NCBI GenBank assembly: GCA_050299835.1
Contig: JBNKWP010000009.1
Span: 76,346 to 140,345, forward strand
From: JAJDOD01 sp050299835
GTDB lineage: Bacteria > Pseudomonadota > Alphaproteobacteria > Rhodobacterales > Rhodobacteraceae
DNA: 64,000 nt
Direction: 5' to 3'
Part shown: positions 51,486 through 59,976 of the stretch, piece after piece
How positions within the stretch are numbered: the stretch's first letter is position 1
How the letters are laid out: each line of letters opens with the position of its first letter
Notes under the pieces: generated by a model
What the model was told of the DNA's origin: nothing
The model's database searches: none
What the model saw: only the letters and a program-made list of their open reading frames with translations
Made by a program: the position numbers and the translations under genes

Positions 51486-52280
51486 TCAGGCAACTGCCGT
51501 GATGACATTGGATACGTGCGGGGCACGCATCGCAGCGCCATCGAGGCAATCACCAAGACCCGTCAGAAATGCGTCAACTGCGCGTTCAATGGCACCCTCT
51601 TCCAGCCCGGACAGTTTGTCGCCAGTGTGCATTCCCCCCATCGCGCCTTCGGCAAATGCTCTGGCGTCGGGGTGCTGTACTATCAGAGTCGTCGCTTCGA
51701 CTTCGACATCCTGAAAGCCTGCCTCTTCGAAAAGTCGCCTGATCTCATCACCGTCCGGCCATCCGCAGATGGCCCGTACGGCATCTCCGGCTCTCTTGCC
51801 GACATGGGCGTCAAGCGCAGCTGACTGGGCTTTCAGCATCGGATTGATCTCCAGTTCTTTCTGAACGCAACAGGCCACCCGGCCACCCGGCTTGAGCACG
51901 CGGTGCAATTCGGCGAGGGCCGCAGGCTTGTTGGGGAAGAACTGCAGGGCCTGTTGGCAGAAAGCGAGATCGAAGTAGTTATCATCGAATGGCAGCGCAC
52001 CCGCGTCGGCTTCGATCCACCGGGCTTCCAGATCGGCTTCGGCCGCAAGGACGCGTGCCACATCAAGCATTTCGCTGCTGTGATCCGCGCCGGTGAGGCT
52101 GCCTAGATTGGCGACGTACTTGGCCAACTGTCTTGAAACCACGCCGGTTCCACAGGCCAGATCGAGAACATGCTCCCCTTCCCGTGGATCGGCGCGTCGG
52201 ATCAACTCCCTTGCCCAGGGCTCGAAAATGACCGGAACCAGAACGGACTGATAGCGGTCGGCAAATGTTGCTGTCGCCAT
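51486..52280 (-). CDS. class I SAM-dependent methyltransferase (UbiE/UbiG-like)
   Basis: A 264-residue methyltransferase. Motif I is VLDLACGTGVVSRQLA, then TGADHSSEML, DAGALPFDDNYFDLAFCQQALQFFPN and VLKPGGRVACCV. It is unrelated in sequence to the methyltransferase at 6.6-7.4 kb beyond the fold. GGAGGGGTGGCA precedes ATG 52280. The gene is flanked by direct copies of the pepF promoter region, and its base composition looks less GC-rich than its neighbours, both suggesting insertion. The substrate is unknown. Confidence 0.86.
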   Translation of the reverse strand: MATATFADRYQSVLVPVIFEPWARELIRRADPREGEHVLDLACGTGVVSRQLAKYVANLGSLTGADHSSEMLDVARVLAAEADLEARWIEADAGALPFDDNYFDLAFCQQALQFFPNKPAALAELHRVLKPGGRVACCVQKELEINPMLKAQSAALDAHVGKRAGDAVRAICGWPDGDEIRRLFEEAGFQDVEVEATTLIVQHPDARAFAEGAMGGMHTGDKLSGLEEGAIERAVDAFLTGLGDCLDGAAMRAPHVSNVITAVA

Positions 52281-52438
52281 TGCCACCCCTCCGACTTGAA
52301 GCCTACGCCGATTCGATGCTTGGGCAAGTCTTTTGCAGACGCAGCAGCAGCAAATGGCGCTATCCGGCAAAGAAGAACACCCGTCGATCCGAAGACTGAC
52401 GGGCGTTCATGGGGCACGTCTTTCAGTCGTGCACATGG

Positions 52439-52548
52439 CACTGGTGTTGGCGTCGAAGACGGGCGGTGAAGCGCATGTGGGGCGTCCTTTTTCGGTTCAG
52501 GACTGAGTTGGCCGTGGGGGCGAGGGGTTCAAGGTTTGGTGGGGGATG
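52439..52548. repeat. direct repeat B: truncated pepF 5' end and promoter copy
   Basis: It matches 51321-51438. A 5-bp deletion after the fourth codon shifts the frame, so only a dead stub of pepF remains (MRFTARLRRQ... then stop). The promoter and ribosome-site part is nearly intact and points toward the methyltransferase. The remaining non-coding DNA 52281-52438 and 52549-52600 shows no gene. Confidence 0.85.
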
Positions 52549-52600
52549 TGTGGGGCTTTGCTTTTTTGACTTGTACGGATGCTATTCGAACACCTTCAAA

Positions 52601-52888
52601 CTAAAGCACCGGAGCCAAGAACGCGAAGATGGAAATGACCGCACCAAGATAAACGCAAATTGCTCCAAAAATTCGTGCAGCTCGCCGCTTGACCAGCAGC
52701 AAACAAAAACCAAAAAAGACAATCCACCCGGTGGGTGGCGAGAATAGGAAATTCAATGATCCTAATGAGCGGTAAATGTGGACGAAGTAGGACCTCGGAC
52801 TGGTGGCAATAAAGATGTCCGGGATGAGCATTAGAACGCAGAGGACCAGCGCAAAGCCCATTGTGAAGTAGCGAAATGCACGGCTCAT
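52601..52888 (-). CDS. small three-helix membrane protein
   Basis: A 95-residue protein, MSRAFRYFTMGFALVLCVLM, with three hydrophobic segments (about 7-28, 47-67, 72-93) separated by a loop with SYFVHIYRSLGSL. No family is recognised. GGGAGACGCG precedes the ATG. It stands alone between the pepF duplication and a repeat element, and its sequence is less GC-rich than nearby genes. Confidence 0.6.
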   Translation of the reverse strand: MSRAFRYFTMGFALVLCVLMLIPDIFIATSPRSYFVHIYRSLGSLNFLFSPPTGWIVFFGFCLLLVKRRAARIFGAICVYLGAVISIFAFLAPVL

Positions 52889-53139
52889 GGTTTCGCGTCT
52901 CCCACAGGTCTAGCAAGCCAATAGCGCGCTCGCGCGATTCCCTCTTTGAGAATGAGTTTGCAGTGCCACTGTCGCGACAGATGCGGCGAATGGCAACTTG
53001 CGAGGAAAGATCGAAGAAAACGAAGCTCACGACCAAACCAACCCGCGCAAGCGCTTGGCCGGGGACAGGCGCTCCGACGCCTGAGCGGGTGCGTTTTATG
53101 GTGACGTCCACATTGTCTGCCTGAGGTCTGCGCAATCGA
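52889..53139. other. non-coding stretch without recognisable gene
   Basis: Both strands were read; short frames here show no ribosome site and no family pattern. It ends at the second double-palindrome repeat. It may hold gene remains from a past insertion, but none can be identified. Confidence 0.5.
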
Positions 53140-53234
53140 CCCTCTCCCCCGACCCCTCTCCCAAGGGAGAGGGGAGGTGCTGGCTTTGACGGTACCGCCT
53201 CCCCCTCCCGTCGGGAGGGGGATCGAGGGGGAGG
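53140..53234. repeat. double-palindrome intergenic repeat, copy 2
   Basis: It has the same layout as 18531-18625: first stem CCCCTCTCCC/GGGAGAGGGG around AA, then a spacer ending GGTACCGCC, then CCCCCTCCC/GGGAGGGGG followed by ATCGAGGGGG. The two copies share stems and the GGTACCGCC core but differ in the spacer, as expected for a dispersed repeat family. Confidence 0.8.
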
Positions 53235-53242
53235 ACGCCGTC

Positions 53243-53497
53243 TCACATCTTGCGACGCCGCCGTTCCAGCGAAACCCGGCGGAGTTCGGTCGCGGCATCC
53301 ACCGAGAGCGGCAGGGCGGAGGCGTATTGCACCTCGCCCCTTGTAACGCCGATGTCGTCGAGCATGTGGTCGTCGAGGTTGTTCAGCCGGTTGAAGCCCC
53401 GACGGCGGCGGATCGCCCGGATGCGGTCGACGAGCGCATTGGAAAGACTTTGGATCGGGTGGCCGGTCTGGGCGCGGCCGAGGTCGTAATGGGTCAT
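53243..53497 (-). CDS. DUF1127 (YjiS-like) small protein
   Basis: An 84-residue protein with the DUF1127 core RIRAIRRRRGFNRLNNLDDHMLDDIGVTRGEV at about residues 25-56. Small DUF1127 proteins act in RNA and phosphate/nitrogen metabolism in some alphaproteobacteria, but the specific role here is unknown. It is divergent from a LysR regulator, whose operator-like palindrome lies between them, so regulation by that protein is likely. Confidence 0.88.
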   Translation of the reverse strand: MTHYDLGRAQTGHPIQSLSNALVDRIRAIRRRRGFNRLNNLDDHMLDDIGVTRGEVQYASALPLSVDAATELRRVSLERRRRKM

Positions 53498-53573
53498 GTC
53501 TGGTCTCCTGGTTCATGTTGCTTCGGCGTCGCGACGGCCTGATGCGTTGAATATGCGGGCTGGACATTCATCA

Positions 53574-53593
53574 ATCAAACGAATAGATTTGAT
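53574..53593. promoter_or_regulatory. candidate LysR operator
   Basis: ATCAAA (53574-53579) and TTTGAT (53588-53593) form an inverted repeat with an 8-bp centre in the divergent DUF1127-LysR region. LysR proteins often bind such T-N11-A-type dyads. Confidence 0.5.
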
Positions 53594-53623
53594 CACATCT
53601 TTCAAAAAAACTGACAGGCCGCC

Positions 53624-54505
53624 ATGAACGCCCCTTCCCATCCCCGCATTCCGCTTCTGGACCTCGACCTGTTGAAGACGCTGGTGGCCATTGCCGAGAC
53701 CGGCAATTTCTCCGCTGCCGCGGCGGAGGTGCATCGCACGCCGTCCGCTGTCTCCATGCAGGTGAAGAAGATGGAGGAGGTGCTGGGGCGTCCGATCTTC
53801 CTCCGCGACAGCCGGTCGGTGGAACTGACGGCGGATGGGGCGTTCCTTTTGGAACATGCGCGGCGGATGCTGGCGCTGAACCGGGAGGCGGTGGCGCGGT
53901 TCGTGATGCCGGATGTGCAGGGCGTGGTGCGGCTGGGCGCTCCGGATGACGTGGCGGAGCGGTATCTGGTCGAGACGCTGCGGCGGTTCAACGAGAGCCA
54001 CCCGCAGGTGACCGTGAATGTCTTTGTCGATACGACCTCGCGCATGGTGGAGATGCTGGACCGGGGGCAACTGGACCTGACGCTGATCACCTGCGATGTT
54101 GGACGTCCGGAGACCCGGGCCGAGATCCTTTATCGCGAGCAATTGGTCTGGGCGGCCTGCAAGGGCGGGGTCGCCGCCGAGCAGACGCCGCTGCCGGTCA
54201 GCGTCTGGGAAGAGGGCTGCGCCTGGCGGACGGCGGCGCTGTCGCGGCTGGAGGAAGAGGGTCGACCCTGGCGGGTGGCGTTCCAGAGTGCGCATATCTC
54301 GGGCCAGCGGGCGGCGGTTCTGGCCGACCTTGCCGTGGCCCCGATCCCGGTGTCATCCCTGGGCGGTTGCGTGGTCGAGGCCTCGCCCCAGTTCGGACTG
54401 CCGAAGCTGCCGAAATACGCGCTTGGGCTGATCGTGGCCGACGATCCGAACCCTGCGGTCGTGGCGGCGGTCGATCACATCCGGGCCAGTTTCGCGGATC
54501 GCTGA
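53624..54505 (+). CDS. LysR-family transcriptional regulator
   Basis: A 293-residue regulator. The N-terminal winged helix is LDLDLLKTLVAIAETGNFSAAAAEVHRTPSAVSMQVKKMEE (residues 11-51), followed by the effector-binding domain (VVRLGAPDDVAERYL...DLTLITCDVG). No effector can be inferred. Divergent DUF1127 next to it is a common roseobacter pair. AGG precedes the ATG at a good distance. Confidence 0.93.
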   Translation: MNAPSHPRIPLLDLDLLKTLVAIAETGNFSAAAAEVHRTPSAVSMQVKKMEEVLGRPIFLRDSRSVELTADGAFLLEHARRMLALNREAVARFVMPDVQGVVRLGAPDDVAERYLVETLRRFNESHPQVTVNVFVDTTSRMVEMLDRGQLDLTLITCDVGRPETRAEILYREQLVWAACKGGVAAEQTPLPVSVWEEGCAWRTAALSRLEEEGRPWRVAFQSAHISGQRAAVLADLAVAPIPVSSLGGCVVEASPQFGLPKLPKYALGLIVADDPNPAVVAAVDHIRASFADR

Positions 54506-54640
54506 CCGAAATTCGGGCGTTTAACGGAAGACCAAGATTTCCATGAAACCTCTGAGGTGCGCCGCTGGACTGTTGGACTCGACGGGTGCGAGACTTACCT
54601 AGGTGGCGTGGGGTCGGACTGACATGGGAGAACGGATGTG

Positions 54641-55372
54641 ATGAGAAGCTGGCCCGGAAAACGGTATTGGGTGATCGGTGCGTCTGACGGGCTTGGCCGT
54701 GCCGTGGCGATGGAATTGTCGAAGAAGGGCGCGGAAGTGATCCTGAGTGGCGGCTTTGAGGGGACGCTCAACGAGGTTGCCGAGACGTTTCCCGGAAAAA
54801 CCGAAGTTGTCCCGGTCAACCTCTCCGATGCGGCCAGCGTCGCGGCCGCGGCGGAAGCGGCGGGCGAAATCGACGGGTTGGTCTATCTTGCCGAAGAATA
54901 CTGGCCGATGGGCGCGACGGAATACGAGACCATCAAGATCTCCGCGATGCTGGAGATCAACCTGGTCGGTGCCGCGCTCGTCCTGGGCTCCGTCCTGCCG
55001 GGGATGGTCGAACGCGACCGGGGGCATATCGTGCTGACCGGCTCGCTTTCCGGGTACCGGGGTCTGCCTGGGGCGGTAGGCTATGGCGCATCGAAGGCCG
55101 GGGTGATGTCGCTGGCGGAGACGCTTTACGCCGATCTGCGGGAGACGGGCGTGGACGTGCAACTGGTCAATCCCGGTTTTGTCCGGACGCGAATGACCGA
55201 CAGGAACGCCTTTACCATGCCGTTTCTCATGGAGCCGGAAACGGCGGCACGGGTCTATGTCGATCACATGCAGGGCGATGATTTCTCACGAAATATTCCG
55301 TGGCACTATGCGGCGATGTTCCGGGTCGCGCAGTTCTTGCCGGATTGGCTCTATTACCGGTTGTTCTGCTGA
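54641..55372 (+). CDS. SDR-family short-chain dehydrogenase
   Basis: A 243-residue classical SDR. The cofactor loop is GASDGLGRAVA at residues 13-23, NVVG-type strand residues follow, the catalytic Ser is in LTGSLSGYRG and Tyr/Lys in VGYGASKAGV (YxxxK). The C-terminal tail (AAMFRVAQFLPDWLYYRLFC) is hydrophobic and may touch the membrane. The ATG at 54641, directly after an in-frame GTG, is preferred. The substrate is unknown. Confidence 0.88.
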   Translation: MRSWPGKRYWVIGASDGLGRAVAMELSKKGAEVILSGGFEGTLNEVAETFPGKTEVVPVNLSDAASVAAAAEAAGEIDGLVYLAEEYWPMGATEYETIKISAMLEINLVGAALVLGSVLPGMVERDRGHIVLTGSLSGYRGLPGAVGYGASKAGVMSLAETLYADLRETGVDVQLVNPGFVRTRMTDRNAFTMPFLMEPETAARVYVDHMQGDDFSRNIPWHYAAMFRVAQFLPDWLYYRLFC

Positions 55373-55424
55373 CCCGCCGCGCCGGGCATTTGCGTATTTT
55401 TGAAAAGGTGAAGCAGGGGGCGGG

Positions 55425-56717
55425 TCAGAGGCCCAGCCGGTCGCGCAGCGCGTACCAGGTCATGGCGAGTGTGAGGAGCGGCGCGCGGGCGTGTTTGCCG
55501 CCGGGGAAACTTGAGACCGGGAGCCGGGTCAGCAGGTCGAAGCGGCCCGCCTGACCGGCGATGGCCTCGGCCATGACTTTGCCCACCAGCGTGGTGAGCG
55601 CCACTCCGTGGCCGGAGAAGCCGCCCGCCGCCAGCGTGGTCGGGCCGATGCGGCGGACCATGGGCAGGCGGGTCATGGTGATGCCGAGCGTGCCACCCCA
55701 GCTGTAATCGACGCGAACGTCGCCCAGTTGCGGGAAGAGGTGGAGCATGCGTTTTTTCAGCGCGGTGTTGATGTCTGCCGGGAAGCCGATGGAATAGCTT
55801 TCGCGGCCGCCGAAGAGCAGGCGCTTGTCCTCGCTCAGGCGGAAGTAATTCACGACGAACTTGTCGTCGGCCACGGCGATGTCGCGGGTGAGGATCGACC
55901 CGGCACGGTCGCCCAGCGGTTCGGTCGCGGCGATGAAGCTGTTGATCGGCATGACGCGGGCGGAGACCTGGGAGGAGATGTCGGAGAGGTAGCCGTTGCC
56001 GGCGATGACGACGTGGGCGGCGGTGATGGTGCCTTTGGGCGTTATCACCTTGCCGTTGGAGAGTGCGGTGGCTTCGGTCATCTCATAGATGCGGGCGCCT
56101 GCGGCTTCCGCCGCCTTGGCGAGGCCGAGCACGTAGCGGAGCGGGTGGAGGTGGCCGGCGTCGGGGTCGAGGAGGCCGCCTTCGTAGACGTCGCTTTTGA
56201 CCACGCTTCGGATCGCGTCGCGGTCGAGATATTCGGCCTCATGCCCGTAGTTGTCGCGGAGCCAGTCGCCGTAACGACGGGTATCCTCCGCCTCAGCCGC
56301 CGACCAGTGGCCGTGGAGGACGCCCGGTTTGTAGGCGGCGTCGGGGGCGTGCCGGGCGACGAGGTCGCGGGTGAGCGCCTTGGCTTCCAGCGTGAGGTCC
56401 CAGAGCTTGCGGGCGTCGTCACGACCGAGCCGCTTTTCGAGCCAGTGCTGGTCCTTGTTCCAGCCGGTGCCGACTTGCCCGCCGTTGCGACCCGAAGCGC
56501 CGAAGCCTGTGCGGTGGGCTTCGAGGACGGCCACGGAAAGCCCGCGTTCTGCGGCGTGGAGTGCGGTGGAAAGGCCCGTGTAGCCCGCGCCGATCACCGC
56601 GAGGTCGACGGAGATGTCGGTATCGAGCGGTGGACGATCCGGGCCGGGTTCGGCGGTGGCCGCGTAGTAACTGCGTGGGAAGGTGCCGGGTTGATCGTTG
56701 CGGTAGAGCGGGTTCAT
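55425..56717 (-). CDS. puuB: FAD-dependent gamma-glutamylputrescine oxidase-like enzyme
   Basis: A 430-residue DadA/PuuB-type flavoprotein. The FAD loop is LAVIGAGYTGLSTALHAAERG (residues 39-59), then GFGASGRNGGQVGTGWN, the typical GRNGG PuuB stretch, and the C-terminal GGFSGHGVALTTLVGKVMAEAI. PuuB oxidises gamma-glutamylputrescine to the aldehyde. The operon also encodes a glutamine synthetase-like ligase and a class I amidotransferase, which supports polyamine catabolism. It starts 1 bp after the preceding gene's stop. Confidence 0.87.
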   Translation of the reverse strand: MNPLYRNDQPGTFPRSYYAATAEPGPDRPPLDTDISVDLAVIGAGYTGLSTALHAAERGLSVAVLEAHRTGFGASGRNGGQVGTGWNKDQHWLEKRLGRDDARKLWDLTLEAKALTRDLVARHAPDAAYKPGVLHGHWSAAEAEDTRRYGDWLRDNYGHEAEYLDRDAIRSVVKSDVYEGGLLDPDAGHLHPLRYVLGLAKAAEAAGARIYEMTEATALSNGKVITPKGTITAAHVVIAGNGYLSDISSQVSARVMPINSFIAATEPLGDRAGSILTRDIAVADDKFVVNYFRLSEDKRLLFGGRESYSIGFPADINTALKKRMLHLFPQLGDVRVDYSWGGTLGITMTRLPMVRRIGPTTLAAGGFSGHGVALTTLVGKVMAEAIAGQAGRFDLLTRLPVSSFPGGKHARAPLLTLAMTWYALRDRLGL

Positions 56718-56718
56718 G

Positions 56719-57486
56719 TCAAAGCTGTATGTGGATGTGATCGTCGTGACGGGCGGCGCGGCAGCCCTGGAAGCGGATCGTCGGGTGGCTGACGCCGAGG
56801 CGGTGGGCGAGATGGGGTTCGATGAAGATCCTGCCGCCCGGCGGAGCGTTGGTGGCCAGCCAGCGGAGGGCCGCGCCGGTACGGGTTTCGTCGAGGGCGC
56901 GGACGGGGAAGAGCGGTTGCAGCCAGTCGAGATCCCAGCGCAGCGTCAGCCGGTCTTGCCGGTTGGCGCAGGGTTGGGGATCGCCCGGGCGCGGGGCTTC
57001 GAATTTGAAGTAGCCGAGGGGCGATGACGGCGGGCCGTCGTAGAAAAAGGCAATGTCGGCCTTGTCGCCATCGTCATGGGAGACGTGCGGCAGGAGCGGG
57101 AAGCCATCGACGAACGGAAAGCCCGCGTCGAGCAGATGGGTGCGGGTGCCGGGGAAGCGCGCCTCCATATGGCTTGCGAGCGCGTCGAGATGGGCGGCGA
57201 GTTCGGGGCTCGCATAGATTCGGTTCAGCACGCAATAGATCGGATTGAGCGCAGCGATCCGGCCGGGTCCGGGATCGGCGCAGGGCAGCGCCACGCGCCC
57301 ATAGGTCGGCGCGATGGCGCGGGCGGCATAGACGCTCCCCGTGTAGGCCGTGAGGAATGCCGCGAAGAAGACGAGCGTGCCAGCGCGCCGGGTCAGAAGG
57401 CGGGCGGCGATCCAGGCGAAGCCGCCGATCTGGGTCAGCACGGTCAGGGTGGCGACGGCCAGAAGATCGGCGGTGAGCCTGAGCAT
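56719..57486 (-). CDS. membrane protein with LAS metallopeptidase-like motifs
   Basis: A 255-residue protein not placed in a named family. Residues 3-57 hold two hydrophobic helices. The soluble part carries PHVSHDDGDKADIAFF, an Hx6D zinc pattern (H137, D144), Glu223 in FIEPH, and a C-terminal HDDHIHIQL (H250, H252). These are the zinc-site marks of LAS peptidases (MepA/VanX/Hedgehog fold). The LAS fold is therefore inferred, not shown. It overlaps the ligase stop by 1 bp and precedes puuB by 1 bp, so it is a full operon member. Confidence 0.62.
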   Translation of the reverse strand: MLRLTADLLAVATLTVLTQIGGFAWIAARLLTRRAGTLVFFAAFLTAYTGSVYAARAIAPTYGRVALPCADPGPGRIAALNPIYCVLNRIYASPELAAHLDALASHMEARFPGTRTHLLDAGFPFVDGFPLLPHVSHDDGDKADIAFFYDGPPSSPLGYFKFEAPRPGDPQPCANRQDRLTLRWDLDWLQPLFPVRALDETRTGAALRWLATNAPPGGRIFIEPHLAHRLGVSHPTIRFQGCRAARHDDHIHIQL

Positions 57487-58844
57487 CAGACGCTGAGCAG
57501 CAGGTGTTCGCGTTCCCAGGGCGAGATGACCTGCAGGAACTCGTCATATTCGGTCATCTTCACGCCGCCATAGACGCGGCAGAAATCTTCGCCCAGCACT
57601 TCGCGGAGCGGTTTGCAGGCCTCGAAATAATCGAGGGCGGCGTAGATGCCGCGGGGCAGTTCCTCTTCCTCGTCATAGGCGTCGCCGGTAAATTCCTCGC
57701 GGGGTGTGATCTTCTCGACCATGCCGAGATAGCCGCAGGCGAGCGAGGCGGCGATGCCGAGATAGGGGTTGCAGTCCATGCCCGGGATGCGGTTTTCGAC
57801 GCGGCGGGCCTGAGCCTCGGCCACCGGTACACGGATGGCCGTTGTGCGGTTGTCGCGGCCCCATTCGGTGTTGATGGGGGCGGCGTGGTCTTTCACGTAG
57901 CGGCGGAACGAATTGACGTAGGGGGCGAAGACGATGGTGGCGGGCGACATGTAGTGTTGCAGACCGCCGATGAAATGCATGAACTCGGGCGTTTCGTTTT
58001 CGCCGTCATCGGTGAAGATGTTGCGCCGCGTCTTGGTCGACAGCACCGAGTGGTGAATGTGCATGGCCGAGCCGGGTTCGCCTTCGATCGGTTTGGCCAT
58101 GAAGGTGGCGAAGCAGTTATGGCGCAGCGCGGCTTCGCGGATCAGGCGCTTGAAGTAGAAGATCTCGTCGGCGAGTTTCACCGGGTCGCCGTGGCGCAGG
58201 TTGATCTCAAGCTGCCCTGCCCCGCCTTCCTGGGTGATGCCGTCGATTTCGAAACCCTGCGCCTCGGCGAAGTCGTAGATGTCGTCGATCACCGGGCCAA
58301 ACTCGTCCACGGCGGAGACGGAATATGCCTGTCGCGCGGCGGCGGGGCGGCCGGAGCGACCGGTCATGGGCTTGATCTCCTGGCCGGGGTCGGTGTTGCG
58401 GGCGACGAGGTAGAACTCCATCTCGGGGGCCACGACCGGTTTCCAGCCCTTTTCCCTGTAGAGATCGACCACGCGTTTCAGCACGTTGCGGGGGGCATAG
58501 GGGACCAGTTCGCCGGACTTGGTGTAGGCGTCGTGGATGACCTGGCAGGTCATGTCGGCGGTCCAGGGCGCGGCGCTGGCAGTGGAATAGTCGGGCTTCA
58601 GCACCATGTCGGGTTCGGTGAAGCCGTCGATGGCGGCGGCATCGGCCCAGCCACCGGTGATCGTCTGGTAGAAGATCGAGTTCGGCAGGTGGAAATGCGG
58701 TTGCCGTGCGAATTTCGACGCGGGCATGGCCTTGCCGCGAGCAATGCCGGAGAGGTCGGGGACCACGCATTCGATTTCGTCGAGCCTGCGGCCGTCGAGG
58801 TAGTCGCGCGCGGCTTTCGGTGCTTCTTCGAGCCAGTCAGACAT
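57486..58844 (-). CDS. puuA: gamma-glutamylputrescine synthetase-like glutamine synthetase
   Basis: A 452-residue GS-fold ligase, shorter than and distinct from GlnA. ATP/metal sites are EMEFYLVA (141-148), GGAGQLEINL (207-216), SAMHIHHSV (259-267), NSFRRY (311-316) and RDNRTTAIRV (330-339). In PuuA enzymes it joins glutamate to putrescine using ATP. It lies between the amidotransferase and the FAD oxidase genes. AAGGAGCCCGCCC precedes ATG 58844, whose 5' end overlaps the amidotransferase stop by 8 bp. Confidence 0.88.
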   Translation of the reverse strand: MSDWLEEAPKAARDYLDGRRLDEIECVVPDLSGIARGKAMPASKFARQPHFHLPNSIFYQTITGGWADAAAIDGFTEPDMVLKPDYSTASAAPWTADMTCQVIHDAYTKSGELVPYAPRNVLKRVVDLYREKGWKPVVAPEMEFYLVARNTDPGQEIKPMTGRSGRPAAARQAYSVSAVDEFGPVIDDIYDFAEAQGFEIDGITQEGGAGQLEINLRHGDPVKLADEIFYFKRLIREAALRHNCFATFMAKPIEGEPGSAMHIHHSVLSTKTRRNIFTDDGENETPEFMHFIGGLQHYMSPATIVFAPYVNSFRRYVKDHAAPINTEWGRDNRTTAIRVPVAEAQARRVENRIPGMDCNPYLGIAASLACGYLGMVEKITPREEFTGDAYDEEEELPRGIYAALDYFEACKPLREVLGEDFCRVYGGVKMTEYDEFLQVISPWEREHLLLSV

Positions 58845-59517
58845 GGGCGGGCTCCTTGAAGAAGGCGGTGATGCGGGCGGCGAGATCGTCATTGGAGAGC
58901 GGTTTGCCGATATTCCTGGCGACATGTTCGGCCTTGTCCGGGTCGAGCGCGGCGCGGCGGACCTTGAGGAGAAGTTCGACCTCGTCGTCACCGAACTCGG
59001 GATGGCCCTGCACCGACCAGGCGCGGCCCTTGTAGGCAAGTGCGGCAAAGGGGCAGAAATCGTTTGCGCCGATGGTTGTGGCCTCGGCAGGCGGGGTGAC
59101 GATCTGGTCCTGATGCCAGGCGTTGAGCGCGACGGTCTGGCCTTCCAGTTCGTATTCCTGGCGACCGAGGGACCAGCCCCGGTCGACCTTTTCGACCGTG
59201 CCGCCCAGCGCCTGCGCGATGATCTGGTGGCCGAAGCAGATGCCGACGAGGGGGACCTCTGCGGCATAGGCTTCGCGGATGAAGTCTTCGAGCTTCTTGA
59301 TGAAAGGCAGGTCTTCGTAGGCGCCGTGCTTGGAGCCGGAGATCAGCCAGCCTTCGGCGTCGTGGACGGAGTTCGGGAACTCCATATCGACGACGGACCA
59401 TGTGGTGAAAGTCAGGCCGCGACCGGCGAGGAACTTGGAGTAGAGATCGCCATAGGTCTGTTCGGGATAGCCCTCAGCCGTTGGGAAATGCCCGCATTGC
59501 AGGATGCCGATATGCAT
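58837..59517 (-). CDS. class I (type 1) glutamine amidotransferase-family protein
   Basis: A 226-residue GATase. The nucleophile is in VGICFGHQIIA (Cys near residue 94), and the catalytic His-x-Glu is in WSVQGHPEFGDDE. It probably works as a gamma-glutamyl hydrolase (PuuD-like, freeing GABA) or supplies ammonia. It is the first gene of the leftward polyamine operon, after AAGGTGACAC; the promoter should be in 59518-59655. Confidence 0.85.
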   Translation of the reverse strand: MHIGILQCGHFPTAEGYPEQTYGDLYSKFLAGRGLTFTTWSVVDMEFPNSVHDAEGWLISGSKHGAYEDLPFIKKLEDFIREAYAAEVPLVGICFGHQIIAQALGGTVEKVDRGWSLGRQEYELEGQTVALNAWHQDQIVTPPAEATTIGANDFCPFAALAYKGRAWSVQGHPEFGDDEVELLLKVRRAALDPDKAEHVARNIGKPLSNDDLAARITAFFKEPAHV

Positions 59518-59655
59518 GTGTCACCTTGGAGTATTGCGTACTTGGGTAAATCAGATTGCGCGCCGACTGAAGTGGGATCCTGCGGGGAGACCGAAAATTC
59601 CCTTCGAACGCGCCGAAATTGGCGCAACCTGTGGAAATTGGGCGGTTTATAAGTG

Positions 59656-59838
59656 TCAGGCCTGACGGCGCGGACCCATCAGGTACCAGCCAAGGAAGGC
59701 AAGACCCGGCAAGAGCAGAAGCGCGATGGCCCAGAAGGTCTTGGCGGTGAGGGATGCCTTCGCCTGAAGCACGGAAAGCAGCGCCCACATGTTCAGGGTG
59801 AGGGCCAGAAGCACCCAGAGGCCGAGATATTCCACCAT
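59656..59838 (-). CDS. PLDc_N-type two-helix mini membrane protein
   Basis: A 60-residue protein, MVEYLGLWVLLALTLNMWAL..., with two hydrophobic helices and the basic end WYLMGPRRQA. The spacing and GWYL end match the phospholipase-D-nuclease N-terminal (PLDc_N) family of small membrane proteins. Its ATG lies 1 bp after the stop of the 41-residue gene before it. It is the last gene of the formate dehydrogenase run. Confidence 0.75.
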   Translation of the reverse strand: MVEYLGLWVLLALTLNMWALLSVLQAKASLTAKTFWAIALLLLPGLAFLGWYLMGPRRQA

Positions 59839-59839
59839 T

Positions 59840-59965
59840 TCAATCGAGTCGCACGTTGGAAGACGATTGCCGTTCGCCGGTGCCGAAGCCCGCGTTTTGC
59901 AGGCCGTAATATGCGCCGACCGCGATCAGGCCCATCACGGCAAAGGCGCTCAACATCGCTTTCAT
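59840..59965 (-). CDS. 41-residue membrane peptide of the formate dehydrogenase operon
   Basis: A tiny frame reading MKAMLSAFAVMGLIAVGAYYG, then a polar tail (LQNAGFGTGERQSSSNVRLD). One membrane helix covers residues 3-22. The ribosome site AAGGAGACCGAG is excellent, and the gene sits 11 bp after the WD40-cytochrome c stop and 1 bp before the PLDc_N gene, so translation is likely. No family is recognised. Confidence 0.7.
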   Translation of the reverse strand: MKAMLSAFAVMGLIAVGAYYGLQNAGFGTGERQSSSNVRLD

Positions 59966-59976
59966 CTCGGTCTCCT

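Noticed and set aside
57504..58859. 451-codon + strand open frame
   Set aside because: Antisense shadow of the glutamine synthetase-like gene.
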